Shown piece by piece: positions 7,615 to 15,373 of a stretch of 64,000 bases of DNA. Within the stretch, counting starts at the first letter, position 1, and the number at the start of each line of letters is the position of its first letter. The DNA lies in the NCBI GenBank assembly GCA_963654355.1, contig CAVKBM010000002.1, positions 62,001 through 126,000 of the forward strand, given 5' to 3'. The notes below the pieces were generated by a model. The model saw only the letters and a program-made list of their open reading frames with translations, searched no databases and was not told the DNA's origin. The translations under genes and the position numbers were made by a program. The stretch is from UBA1181 sp963654355. GTDB taxonomy: Bacteria > Bacteroidota > Bacteroidia > Bacteroidales > Paludibacteraceae.

Positions 7615-10011
7615 ATGCAATATGGATTCTTCGATGACGAACACAAAGAGTACGTCATCACTAAACCCGACACTCCAAAATCGTGGAGTAACTACTTGGG
7701 AGATACACGCTACGGTGCCATCATCACCAACAACGCCGGCGGTTATTCTTTCTTCCGTTCTTCTGTACAAGGTTGCTTTCTCCGCCTTAAATTCAACACA
7801 GTTCCATTAGATCAACCAGGTCGCTACATCTACATTCACGACCTCGAATCTAAAGATTTCTGGTCGGGTTCTTGGCAGCCTGTCGGAAAACCGCTCGACA
7901 AATACAAAAGCGAGTGTCGCCACGGCTCCGCATACACAAAGATCTCTTCTGAATATGCAGACATCAAGACCGAAACTCTTTATTTCGTGCCTAAAGGACA
8001 GGAATTCGAGGTTTGGAACGTCAAAATAACCAACAACGGCTCCGTTCCACGCAAACTTCGCGCTTTCACATACGCTGAGTTCGCTTCTAATTGGAATATG
8101 AACGATGATAGCAACAACTTGCAATACACACAATACATCGTCAAGACAGCCTACGAAAACGGATTCATCGACCACGGCAACAACCTCTATATGCCCGAGG
8201 AACCTGAAAACTTCCAAAACAAAGACCAAGCTCGCCACTCCTTCATCGGTGTCATCGGACAACCTGTTACCGGCTACGACAGCGACCGAGATAAATTCAT
8301 CGGTGCTTACCACACCTACGCAAACCCTATCTCCGTTGTCAACGGTCAATGTGGCAACACAGTTACCGAAGGCGACAACGGATGCGGAACACTCCAAGTA
8401 GACATCAATCTGACTCCAGGCGAGACAAAAGAGTTCACTGTAGTTCTCGGTATCGGCAAGGCTGCCGTCGAGGGCAAGAAAGCCGCTGAACTTGTCTCTA
8501 CGCCTGTCAAGGTAAAGGCAGAATACGAGAAAGTTGTCAACTACTGGCATGGTCGTATTGAAGGACTCTCTGCAAAGACTCCTGACGCTGCTTTCAACAG
8601 CATGATCAACATGTGGAACCCATTCAACAACCTCATCACCTACGCTTGGAGTCGCGCTGCTTCTTTGATTTACCGTGGAGAACGCGATGGTATGGGTTAC
8701 CGAGACACCATCCAAGATATGTTGGGAGTCATCCACAATATTCCTGAAGAGGTGGTTGAAAGACTCGAGCTTATGCTCACTGGACAAAACTCAAATGGTG
8801 GTGCTATGCCTGTCGTTAAGCCTTTCGCCCACAATCCAGGACACGAAGCACCTACTCCCGAAAATGAGTTCCGCTCTGACGACTGTATGTGGCTTTTCAA
8901 CACCGTCCCTACCTACGTTAAAGAATTAGGCGACATTGATTACTATAACAAGGTTCTTCCATACTCTGACAAGGGAGAAGGCACCGTACTTGACCACCTG
9001 CGCCAGGCTATCCAATTCAACCTCGACCGTTGCGGCAAGCACAACCTTCCTTGCGGTTTGAAAGCAGACTGGAACGACTGCCTCGTACTCGGAGCCAAGG
9101 GCGAAACCATCTTCGTTGCAATGCAACTCCGCTACGCCCTCACCGTCTACATTGACATCTGCCAACGCCTCAATAAACCAGAAGAGGTAAAATGGGCTCA
9201 AGATCACTTAGAGAAGTTGACAAAAGACATCGATGCAGCTGCTTGGGATGGCGAATGGTATGTACGCGCTATCAAAGAAGACGGCTATATCTTCGGTACG
9301 AAAAACGACCCTAACAACGAGGGTACGATTTGGTTGAACCCTAACTCTTGGTCTATTATCTCTGGACAAGCAACAGGCGAACGTGCCGAGACAGTCATGA
9401 ACAGCGTCGAGAAGCGTCTTGCTATCGAATACGGTTTGGTACTTTGCGACCCTCCCTACGAGAAGACCGAAGCCAGCGTCATCAAAGCTCCTCTCTTCAT
9501 CAAGGGTATGAAGGAAAACGCAGCCGTCTTCCAACACACCCAAGGTTGGGGTATCATGGCAGATTGTATCCTTGGACACGGGAAACGTGCTTTCAAGAAT
9601 TACAAAAACTACCTTCCCGCCGCCTACAACGAACGTGCTGAGGTTCGTCAAATTGAACCTTACGTCTACGCTCAGACAACCTGCTCTACCTACAACATGC
9701 GTGCAGGACAAAGCCGCTGCCCTTGGTTAAGCGGTACTGCCTCTTGGGCTTACTTCACTGCAGCACAATACATTCTCGGCATCCGCCCAGACTACAACGG
9801 ATTGCTCATCGACCCTTGTATTCCTGCATGGGAAGGCTTCACCGCCACCCGTCGTTTTAGAGGCAAGACAGTGAACATCAACGTCAAAAACCCTAACAAG
9901 GTTGAGAAAGGTGTCGTTTCCATCTCAATCAATGGAGAGAAGGTTGACGGCAATGTTGTTCCTTTCAACAAAATGAAGGATGTGAACGAGGTAGAAGTTA
10001 TCATGGGATAA
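7615..10011 (+). CDS. GH94 disaccharide phosphorylase (cellobiose/chitobiose type)
   Basis: This is a 798-aa cytosolic inverting phosphorylase of glycoside hydrolase family 94, which splits a beta-linked disaccharide with phosphate to give a sugar 1-phosphate plus a monosaccharide. The whole protein follows the family plan. The N-terminal beta-sandwich begins MQYGFFDDEHKEYVIT, very like cellobiose and N,N'-diacetylchitobiose phosphorylases. The catalytic (alpha/alpha)6 barrel has GMGYRDTIQD (about 359-368) for sugar binding and ADWNDCL (484-490), which carries the general-acid aspartate; the C-terminal beta domain follows. There is no signal peptide. The gene stands alone between two terminators with its own promoter and no adjacent sugar transporter, so the substrate (cellobiose, chitobiose or another glucoside) cannot be fixed from context. 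The C-terminal end resembles the chitobiose enzyme slightly more, which is weak evidence. Confidence 0.9.
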   Translation: MQYGFFDDEHKEYVITKPDTPKSWSNYLGDTRYGAIITNNAGGYSFFRSSVQGCFLRLKFNTVPLDQPGRYIYIHDLESKDFWSGSWQPVGKPLDKYKSECRHGSAYTKISSEYADIKTETLYFVPKGQEFEVWNVKITNNGSVPRKLRAFTYAEFASNWNMNDDSNNLQYTQYIVKTAYENGFIDHGNNLYMPEEPENFQNKDQARHSFIGVIGQPVTGYDSDRDKFIGAYHTYANPISVVNGQCGNTVTEGDNGCGTLQVDINLTPGETKEFTVVLGIGKAAVEGKKAAELVSTPVKVKAEYEKVVNYWHGRIEGLSAKTPDAAFNSMINMWNPFNNLITYAWSRAASLIYRGERDGMGYRDTIQDMLGVIHNIPEEVVERLELMLTGQNSNGGAMPVVKPFAHNPGHEAPTPENEFRSDDCMWLFNTVPTYVKELGDIDYYNKVLPYSDKGEGTVLDHLRQAIQFNLDRCGKHNLPCGLKADWNDCLVLGAKGETIFVAMQLRYALTVYIDICQRLNKPEEVKWAQDHLEKLTKDIDAAAWDGEWYVRAIKEDGYIFGTKNDPNNEGTIWLNPNSWSIISGQATGERAETVMNSVEKRLAIEYGLVLCDPPYEKTEASVIKAPLFIKGMKENAAVFQHTQGWGIMADCILGHGKRAFKNYKNYLPAAYNERAEVRQIEPYVYAQTTCSTYNMRAGQSRCPWLSGTASWAYFTAAQYILGIRPDYNGLLIDPCIPAWEGFTATRRFRGKTVNINVKNPNKVEKGVVSISINGEKVDGNVVPFNKMKDVNEVEVIMG

Positions 10012-10038
10012 CCTTCATAAAGAGCATATAAATTTTTC

Positions 10039-10083
10039 AAAGCGAAGAAGGAAACAAGACGTTGTTCTCTTCTTCGCTTTTTC
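10039..10083 (+). terminator. Rho-independent terminator after the GH94 gene
   Basis: A perfect 12-bp stem (AAAGCGAAGAAG at 10039-10050 and CTTCTTCGCTTT at 10069-10080) is followed by a T-run, 28 bases after the GH94 stop. Confidence 0.85.
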
Positions 10084-10163
10084 ATAATCTTTAAAAAAAC
10101 TACTCGTTTAAAAATTGTTAAAAAAAAACAACTTTGCATATCTCAAACACAACACATTTCACC

Positions 10164-10171
10164 TATCTTTG
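10164..10171 (+). promoter_or_regulatory. -7 box (TATCTTTG) for the WecA-like gene
   Basis: TATCTTTG fits TAnnTTTG and lies 23 bases before the ATG at 10195. It leaves a very short leader and supports that start over upstream alternatives. Confidence 0.6.
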
Positions 10172-10194
10172 CCTATAGAAGAAAAATATAACTT

Positions 10195-11298
10195 ATGGCT
10201 TTATCTCCGTTTTGGACTTTTTGCGCACTCAGCGCATTCCTTATATGTTGCATATTTGCTGGGGTTCTCATTCCGAAGATCGTCCTCATCGCCTTTCGAA
10301 AGAAATTGTTCGATGAGCAAGATGGTCGAAAAATACACCATAGCACTGTGCCTCGCTTAGGCGGAATCGCCTTTGCGCCCGTTATTCTATTTTGCATTTC
10401 ATTCTTGCTCTTTGTATCTTTAGTTTACGGAAACACACAGATACTATCTAATGTTAAATGTAATGTCTTACAGATCAGCGCAATAATCTGTTCCCTCATT
10501 CTGATGTACCTCATCGGTATCGCTGACGATTTGATTGGCGTAAAGTATCGTGCTAAATTCGTATTTCAAATCGCTTGCGGACTGCTATTTATCGCTGCAG
10601 GCATCTATCTGTCCGACCTTCAAGGCATGCTCTTCCTCTATGAAATTCCTAAGTGGGTGGCATACCCTCTATCTGTGATACTGTTCGTCTTCATTGTCAA
10701 CGCGATTAACCTCATTGACGGCATTGACGGACTTGCCAGTGGTCTAAGTGCAGTTGCGCTTCTTTTCTATGGCTTCCTCTTTCTTTACTTTGGAGATTAC
10801 ACATTCTCCCTGATAGCATTCTCCACCTTAGGTACTGTTGTACCTTTTTTCTACTATAACGTCTTCGGGAAAGTAGAGAAACAACAAAAAATTTTCATGG
10901 GCGATACAGGTTCGCTCACTATTGGAACAATTCTCTGCTTTCTAAGCATCCGTTTAGCCAACACAGGGGCTTGTGGCGAGTCTTGTTGTCATCCTTTAGT
11001 ATTGGCATTTGCTCCCCTCCTAGTCCCTTGTATGGACGTGGTTCGTGTCTTCTTCCACCGCATTCGCAACGGCAAGAGTCCGTTTCTACCCGACCAAAAT
11101 CATATCCACCATAAACTATTGAAATTAGGTATGACCCAACGTGTCGCTATGCTCACAATACTGCTCTCTTCTACCCTATGCATTGCAGCCTGTGTAGCCA
11201 TGTCCTACTATTTCAATCCCACTATCGTCCTATTTATTTGCATCGTAGTCTTCACCCTCATCAACGTCTGGCTGACGAAAAAAATTCATTCTCGCTGA
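10195..11298 (+). CDS. WecA/TagO-like undecaprenyl-phosphate N-acetylhexosamine-1-phosphate transferase
   Basis: This is a 367-aa polytopic membrane enzyme of the MraY/WecA family (glycosyltransferase 4). It transfers a HexNAc-1-phosphate from UDP-sugar to undecaprenyl phosphate, which starts a surface polysaccharide or O-antigen chain. About ten or eleven hydrophobic helices are visible. The cytoplasmic loops carry the family motifs: a DD pair (111-112, IADDLIG), NLIDGIDGLASG (172-183), FMGDTGS (234-240) and the HIHH box (about 303-306). It is WecA-like rather than MraY because of the HIHH loop and because no mur genes are nearby. It overlaps the convergent MT-A70 gene by 13 bases. It may supply the lipid-linked sugar for the polysaccharide exported by the wza/wzz-like genes at 52.8-56.5 kb; this is inference. 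Confidence 0.9.
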   Translation: MALSPFWTFCALSAFLICCIFAGVLIPKIVLIAFRKKLFDEQDGRKIHHSTVPRLGGIAFAPVILFCISFLLFVSLVYGNTQILSNVKCNVLQISAIICSLILMYLIGIADDLIGVKYRAKFVFQIACGLLFIAAGIYLSDLQGMLFLYEIPKWVAYPLSVILFVFIVNAINLIDGIDGLASGLSAVALLFYGFLFLYFGDYTFSLIAFSTLGTVVPFFYYNVFGKVEKQQKIFMGDTGSLTIGTILCFLSIRLANTGACGESCCHPLVLAFAPLLVPCMDVVRVFFHRIRNGKSPFLPDQNHIHHKLLKLGMTQRVAMLTILLSSTLCIAACVAMSYYFNPTIVLFICIVVFTLINVWLTKKIHSR

Positions 11299-11981
11299 TT
11301 ATATTCTGGATAGACATCTAATCCCCAGACAGTCCACCCTTCTGGTTTATGTCTCGCAAATAATTCTATCTTTTTCTGAGAAGGGAACATTTTCTCTATG
11401 TTGTGAAGCACCTCAATCGGTTTTGCACTATGCTCCGTGCGCGGCACTCTCACCAACTGCTGAACATTTCTCGCTCCTCGGGGCTGTGGTATACGTCCTT
11501 TCTTAAAAATCAAACACAATTCGCAGTTAGACAACGTATATTGTCCTGGATTATGGTTGCACTTGTCCCAGACAAAGCCAACCGTTTTGTATTCAAAGCC
11601 CCATGCCTCTCCTAATTTTATTCCCTGCGCAAGATGGGGATTCGTCACCCACATAAACAAAAGACAATCATCAGCACAAATTTTCTGAATCGGCATCTTC
11701 ATCAACTCTTTCGTCTTCACCGTAGGATATTTAAAATTGGCCGCACTAATAAAGATTCCCTTCTCCCATCCTTTGTTCTCCGACTTTATCGAAGACCGGT
11801 CATACTGCATTTTTCCGCCATAATCCCACGGTGGATCACAATAGATAATATCAAATTTTTCATCTGGCAAATCTGGATAAAACTCGGGCAAGTCATTCAC
11901 CTTCGTCTTCTCTCTTTGCTTGGGCGCATATAGAGTATAACCCGAAATTTCTGATTCTTCTTCTATAGCTTCCTTCTTCAT
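11286..11981 (-). CDS. Solitary MT-A70 family DNA N6-adenine methyltransferase
   Basis: This 231-aa methyltransferase of the MT-A70 family carries the catalytic DPPW motif at 49-52 in FDIIYCDPPWDYGG. The C-terminal half has the SAM-binding part, ending with GARNVQQLV and the ELFARHKPEGWTVWG segment typical of the bacterial and phage members. Such proteins make N6-methyladenine in DNA. No restriction enzyme gene lies next to it, so it is an orphan methylase, possibly of phage origin or with a regulatory role. Its start at 11979-11981 fits the -7 box at 12000-12007. The 3' end overlaps the convergent WecA-like gene by 13 bases. Confidence 0.88.
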   Translation of the reverse strand: MKKEAIEEESEISGYTLYAPKQREKTKVNDLPEFYPDLPDEKFDIIYCDPPWDYGGKMQYDRSSIKSENKGWEKGIFISAANFKYPTVKTKELMKMPIQKICADDCLLFMWVTNPHLAQGIKLGEAWGFEYKTVGFVWDKCNHNPGQYTLSNCELCLIFKKGRIPQPRGARNVQQLVRVPRTEHSAKPIEVLHNIEKMFPSQKKIELFARHKPEGWTVWGLDVYPEYNQRE

Positions 11982-11999
11982 CTCATTTTACTTTGCCTC

Positions 12000-12007
12000 C
12001 AAAATTA
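12000..12007 (-). promoter_or_regulatory. -7 box (TAATTTTG, minus strand) for the MT-A70 gene
   Basis: CAAAATTA on the plus strand reads TAATTTTG on the minus strand, 18 bases before the MT-A70 start. A divergent near-match (TAATTTCG) for the MFS gene lies about 50 bases before 12134. Confidence 0.5.
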
Positions 12008-12133
12008 CAATTTTGCCAGACAAAAAACTTCTCTATTTTGCATTTTTTCACACTCTTCAAATTCCGTTATCGGTCAAATTACCTAATTTCGCAGCACAAA
12101 AAGTATAAATGACCCCTATAACGAGCTACTTCT

Positions 12134-13300
12134 ATGATTCTCAAAAATTGGCTTGCACTCATCGGATTGACTTTCTCTGCTTTTATTTTCAACACCTCTG
12201 AATTCATTCCTATCGGACTGCTCACAGACATCGCAAAGGATTTTCAAGTTACTGAAGCCGTTGCAGGCATGATTATTTCTGTCTATGCATGGATTGTGAT
12301 GCTCTTCTCCCTTCCTCTTATGCTCATATTTTCTAATTGGGATTTGAAGAGACTCATGGTTGTCGTAATGGCTGTCTTCGTAACATTCCAATTTCTATCT
12401 TCAGCCTCTACAGGCTATTATATGCTGATGGTTTCTCGAATCGGTGTTGCCTGCTCACACTCTATTTTTTGGTCAATCGTAGCCCCTCTTGCTTGCCGTA
12501 TCGTTCCAACAGAGAAAAAACCAGTAGCCCTTAGCATGATTGTAACGGGATCTGCCATCGCTATGATTCTCGGTATGCCTATAGGTCGTGTCATCGGACT
12601 ACACTTAGGGTGGAGAATGACCTTCCTCAGCATCGGTATCTTCTCCGCAATCCTCCTTCTCTACCTTTCTTTCGCATTACCACCTGTTCCAAGTCGAGGC
12701 GGTTTCTCCGTCAGAAAGCTCCCTGTTTTGTTGAAAAACAGGCTTCTCGTCTATTTTTTTATTCTTACAATGGGCATAGCCACCGCCTATTTTGAATGTT
12801 ATGGCTATATAGAACCATTCCTAAAGCAAATTGTTGGTATGTCCAATCAAGGAATTACCTCTGCTCTTATGGTCTTCGGTGTAGCAGGTTTAGTAGGAAG
12901 CTATATCTTCTCAAAATTCTATAACCACAACCCCCATCGTTTCATAACTCTCTGCATAACGTGCATGGCAATCTGCCTCAGTCTTTTAACGCCTCTCAGA
13001 GGTCTATCCATTGCTATCTTCGCTGTTTGCGCATTTTGGGGCATTGCGGCCACCGATTTCAACGTGGCTTTTCAATCTGAACTTATCCGAATCACTCCTC
13101 CTGAAGGCACTGCAGTTGCCATGTCCATCTACTCTGGCATCTTCAATTTCGGAATCGGAACTGGCACATTCATTGGTGGACACGTCTTCACGCACATTTC
13201 TCCTACCGTCATCGGCTATGTGGGTAGTGCAATCCTTGTCATCGTCCTACTCTTCTGGTGGTTCATCGTAACTCCGAGATTTCGACAATCATTCAAGTAA
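12134..13300 (+). CDS. MFS transporter, sugar-efflux (SotB/AraJ) type
   Basis: This is a 388-aa major facilitator superfamily protein with twelve hydrophobic helices. The N-terminal sequence (SAFIFNTSEFIPIGLLTDIA) and the second-helix region (VAGMIISVYAWIVM) are characteristic of the sugar or drug efflux branch that includes SotB, AraJ and NepI. It would export small molecules using the proton gradient; the substrate is unknown. It is monocistronic, divergent from the MT-A70 gene, and ends at a bidirectional terminator shared with pckA. Confidence 0.85.
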   Translation: MILKNWLALIGLTFSAFIFNTSEFIPIGLLTDIAKDFQVTEAVAGMIISVYAWIVMLFSLPLMLIFSNWDLKRLMVVVMAVFVTFQFLSSASTGYYMLMVSRIGVACSHSIFWSIVAPLACRIVPTEKKPVALSMIVTGSAIAMILGMPIGRVIGLHLGWRMTFLSIGIFSAILLLYLSFALPPVPSRGGFSVRKLPVLLKNRLLVYFFILTMGIATAYFECYGYIEPFLKQIVGMSNQGITSALMVFGVAGLVGSYIFSKFYNHNPHRFITLCITCMAICLSLLTPLRGLSIAIFAVCAFWGIAATDFNVAFQSELIRITPPEGTAVAMSIYSGIFNFGIGTGTFIGGHVFTHISPTVIGYVGSAILVIVLLFWWFIVTPRFRQSFK

Positions 13301-13393
13301 ACACTCCTAATTATCCTTAGGAGTATCTTCTCAGCGACAACTCCACTAATCTTACCTCAGACACGCAGTTTGAGGCTTTTTAATTACACACAA

Positions 13394-13427
13394 AAAGACG
13401 CTCTGACCAAGGTCAGAACGTCTTTTT
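13394..13427. terminator. Bidirectional terminator between the MFS gene and pckA
   Basis: A 15-bp stem with one mismatch (AAAGACGCTCTGACC at 13394-13408 against GGTCAGAACGTCTTT) has T-runs on both strands. It serves the convergent MFS (+) and pckA (-) transcripts. Confidence 0.85.
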
Positions 13428-13459
13428 TATTCTATAGTCAGCCTCAACTGACCTGCATA

Positions 13460-15061
13460 TTACAATTTTGGTCCAGCAGCAACCAAAGCTTTACCTGCTG
13501 CATTTCCTTCGTATTTAGCGAAGTTCTTGATGAAGCGGCTTGCCAAGTCTTTTGCTTTCTCTTCCCATTGAGAAGCGTCAGCGTAAGTGTCGCGAGGGTC
13601 AAGGATAGCAGGATTAACACCAGGCAATGAAGTTGGAACTTCGAAGTCGAACATAGGGATCTTCTTAGTTTCTGCTTTCAAGATGTCGCCACTCAAGATA
13701 GCGTCGATGATTCCACGAGTATCAGGAATTGAAATACGCTTTCCTGTTCCGTTCCATCCTGTGTTCACCAAGTATGCCTTTGCACCAGACATTTTCATCT
13801 TCTTAACCAACTCTTCAGCGTACTTAGTTGGGTGCAACTCCAAGAATGCTTGTCCGAAACATGCAGAGAAGGTTGGAGTTGGCTCTGTGATACCACGCTC
13901 AGTTCCTGCCAACTTAGCAGTAAATCCACTCAAGAAATAGTATTGAGTCTGCTCAGGTGTCAAGATTGATACTGGAGGCAATACACCGAATGCGTCGGCT
14001 GACAAGAAGATTACGTTCTTTGCAGCAGGTGCAGATGATCCTGGTTGGATGTTATTGATGTGATCGATAGGGTAAGAAACACGAGTGTTCTCAGTTACGC
14101 TCTTATCGTTGAAATCGATCTTACCGTTAGCGTCAACAGTTACGTTCTCTAATAATGCGTTACGCTTGATAGCACCGTAGATGTCTGGCTCATGCTCCTT
14201 ACTCAAACCGATAACCTTAGCGTAGCATCCACCCTCAAGGTTGAATACGCCCTCGTCATCCCAACCGTGTTCGTCATCACCGATCAAACGACGTTTAGGG
14301 TCTGTAGACAAGGTAGTCTTTCCAGTACCTGACAAACCGAAGAAGATAGCTGTGTTCTTACCATCCATATCACAGTTTGCTGAACAGTGCATTGAAGCGA
14401 TTCCCTTCAATGGCAAGTAGTAGTTCTGCATTGAGAACATACCCTTCTTCATCTCACCACCATACCAAGTGTTGATGATTACCTGCTCGCGTGATGTAGT
14501 GTTGAATGCCACACAAGTCTCTGAGTTAAGACCCAACTCCTTGTAGTTCTCTACTTTTGCCTTAGAAGCATTGTAGATAACGAAGTTTGGCTCGAAGTTA
14601 GCCAACTCTTCCTTAGTTGGACGAATGAACATGTTTGTTACAAAGTGAGCCTGCCAAGCAACCTCAACGATGAAACGAACGGCCAAACGTGTAGCCTTGT
14701 TAGCTCCACAGAAAGCATCTACAACATAAAGGTTCTTGTTTGAAAGTTCCTTCTTTGCGATGTCCTTAACCTTTGCCCAAACCTCTTCTGACATTGGGTG
14801 GTTATCATTCTTATACTCATCAGAAGTCCACCATACAGTGTCCTTTGAGTTCTCGTCCTTGACGATGTATTTATCCTTAGGAGAACGGCCAGTGTAAACA
14901 CCAGTCATTACGTTTACTGCACCGAGCTCAGTCAACTGTCCTTTCTCGTATCCCTCGAGGTTTGGATTTGTCTCTGCTTTGAAAAGCTCTTCGTAAGAAG
15001 GGTTGTAGGCAATAACCGTAGAACCGGTGATTCCATACTTTGTTAAATCTAAGTTTGCCAT
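13460..15061 (-). CDS. pckA: Phosphoenolpyruvate carboxykinase (ATP)
   Basis: This 533-aa enzyme interconverts oxaloacetate plus ATP with phosphoenolpyruvate, CO2 and ADP. In Bacteroidales it often runs in the carboxylating direction on the succinate route. The ATP-type family is shown by the P-loop GLSGTGKT (about 242-249), the metal-binding IGDDEHGW (about 260-267), the substrate loop GRSPKDKY (about 58-65) and NTGWNGTGKRI near the C-terminal third. Length is standard. Codon use is strongly biased and regular, which suggests high expression. A minus-strand -7 box lies about 110 bases upstream. Confidence 0.97.
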   Translation of the reverse strand: MANLDLTKYGITGSTVIAYNPSYEELFKAETNPNLEGYEKGQLTELGAVNVMTGVYTGRSPKDKYIVKDENSKDTVWWTSDEYKNDNHPMSEEVWAKVKDIAKKELSNKNLYVVDAFCGANKATRLAVRFIVEVAWQAHFVTNMFIRPTKEELANFEPNFVIYNASKAKVENYKELGLNSETCVAFNTTSREQVIINTWYGGEMKKGMFSMQNYYLPLKGIASMHCSANCDMDGKNTAIFFGLSGTGKTTLSTDPKRRLIGDDEHGWDDEGVFNLEGGCYAKVIGLSKEHEPDIYGAIKRNALLENVTVDANGKIDFNDKSVTENTRVSYPIDHINNIQPGSSAPAAKNVIFLSADAFGVLPPVSILTPEQTQYYFLSGFTAKLAGTERGITEPTPTFSACFGQAFLELHPTKYAEELVKKMKMSGAKAYLVNTGWNGTGKRISIPDTRGIIDAILSGDILKAETKKIPMFDFEVPTSLPGVNPAILDPRDTYADASQWEEKAKDLASRFIKNFAKYEGNAAGKALVAAGPKL

Positions 15062-15373
15062 ACTTACTTAAATATTGTTAATTAGTTTAATATCTCCATA
15101 TTAGTCTACCTTACTCTTCATAAGGCTTGTAACATTACAAAAATTCACATCATCTTGTAACACCCACTCGCAAATATAAGAAAAAAATACTTGAGATAAA
15201 ATATCCTTTTTAAATTGTTTTTTCGCTATTCGCAATATTCTTGACTTTAGATTTTTTCGGTTTTCTCGTTCCTTATTCTCTTTCATTTTTCTATTTTTAC
15301 AAGTGAATCTACCACAGATCGGTCACGGTCGGTGTTGATTGTAATTTTTCGTTGATGATTAAATTGTAAGACT
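15062..15373. promoter_or_regulatory. Divergent promoter region between pckA and rnr
   Basis: This 312-base AT-rich spacer has no convincing gene. On the minus strand TATATTTG (plus-strand CAAATATA at 15171-15178) fits the -7 consensus and would give pckA a leader of roughly 100 bases. For rnr only loose matches are seen. A GATCGGTCACGGTCGGT stretch at about 15316-15332 holds a short direct repeat (CGGTCACGGTCGGT) of unknown meaning. Confidence 0.5.

Noticed and set aside
7807..8787. Long minus-strand open frame (326 codons) opposite the GH94 gene
   Set aside because: It lies wholly inside a well-supported gene on the other strand, has no promoter box and reads as valine/serine-rich antisense sequence typical of shadow frames.
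13004..13271. Overlapping open frames inside the MFS gene
   Set aside because: Both strands show short frames here, but they are out of phase with the clear transporter sequence and have no start signals.
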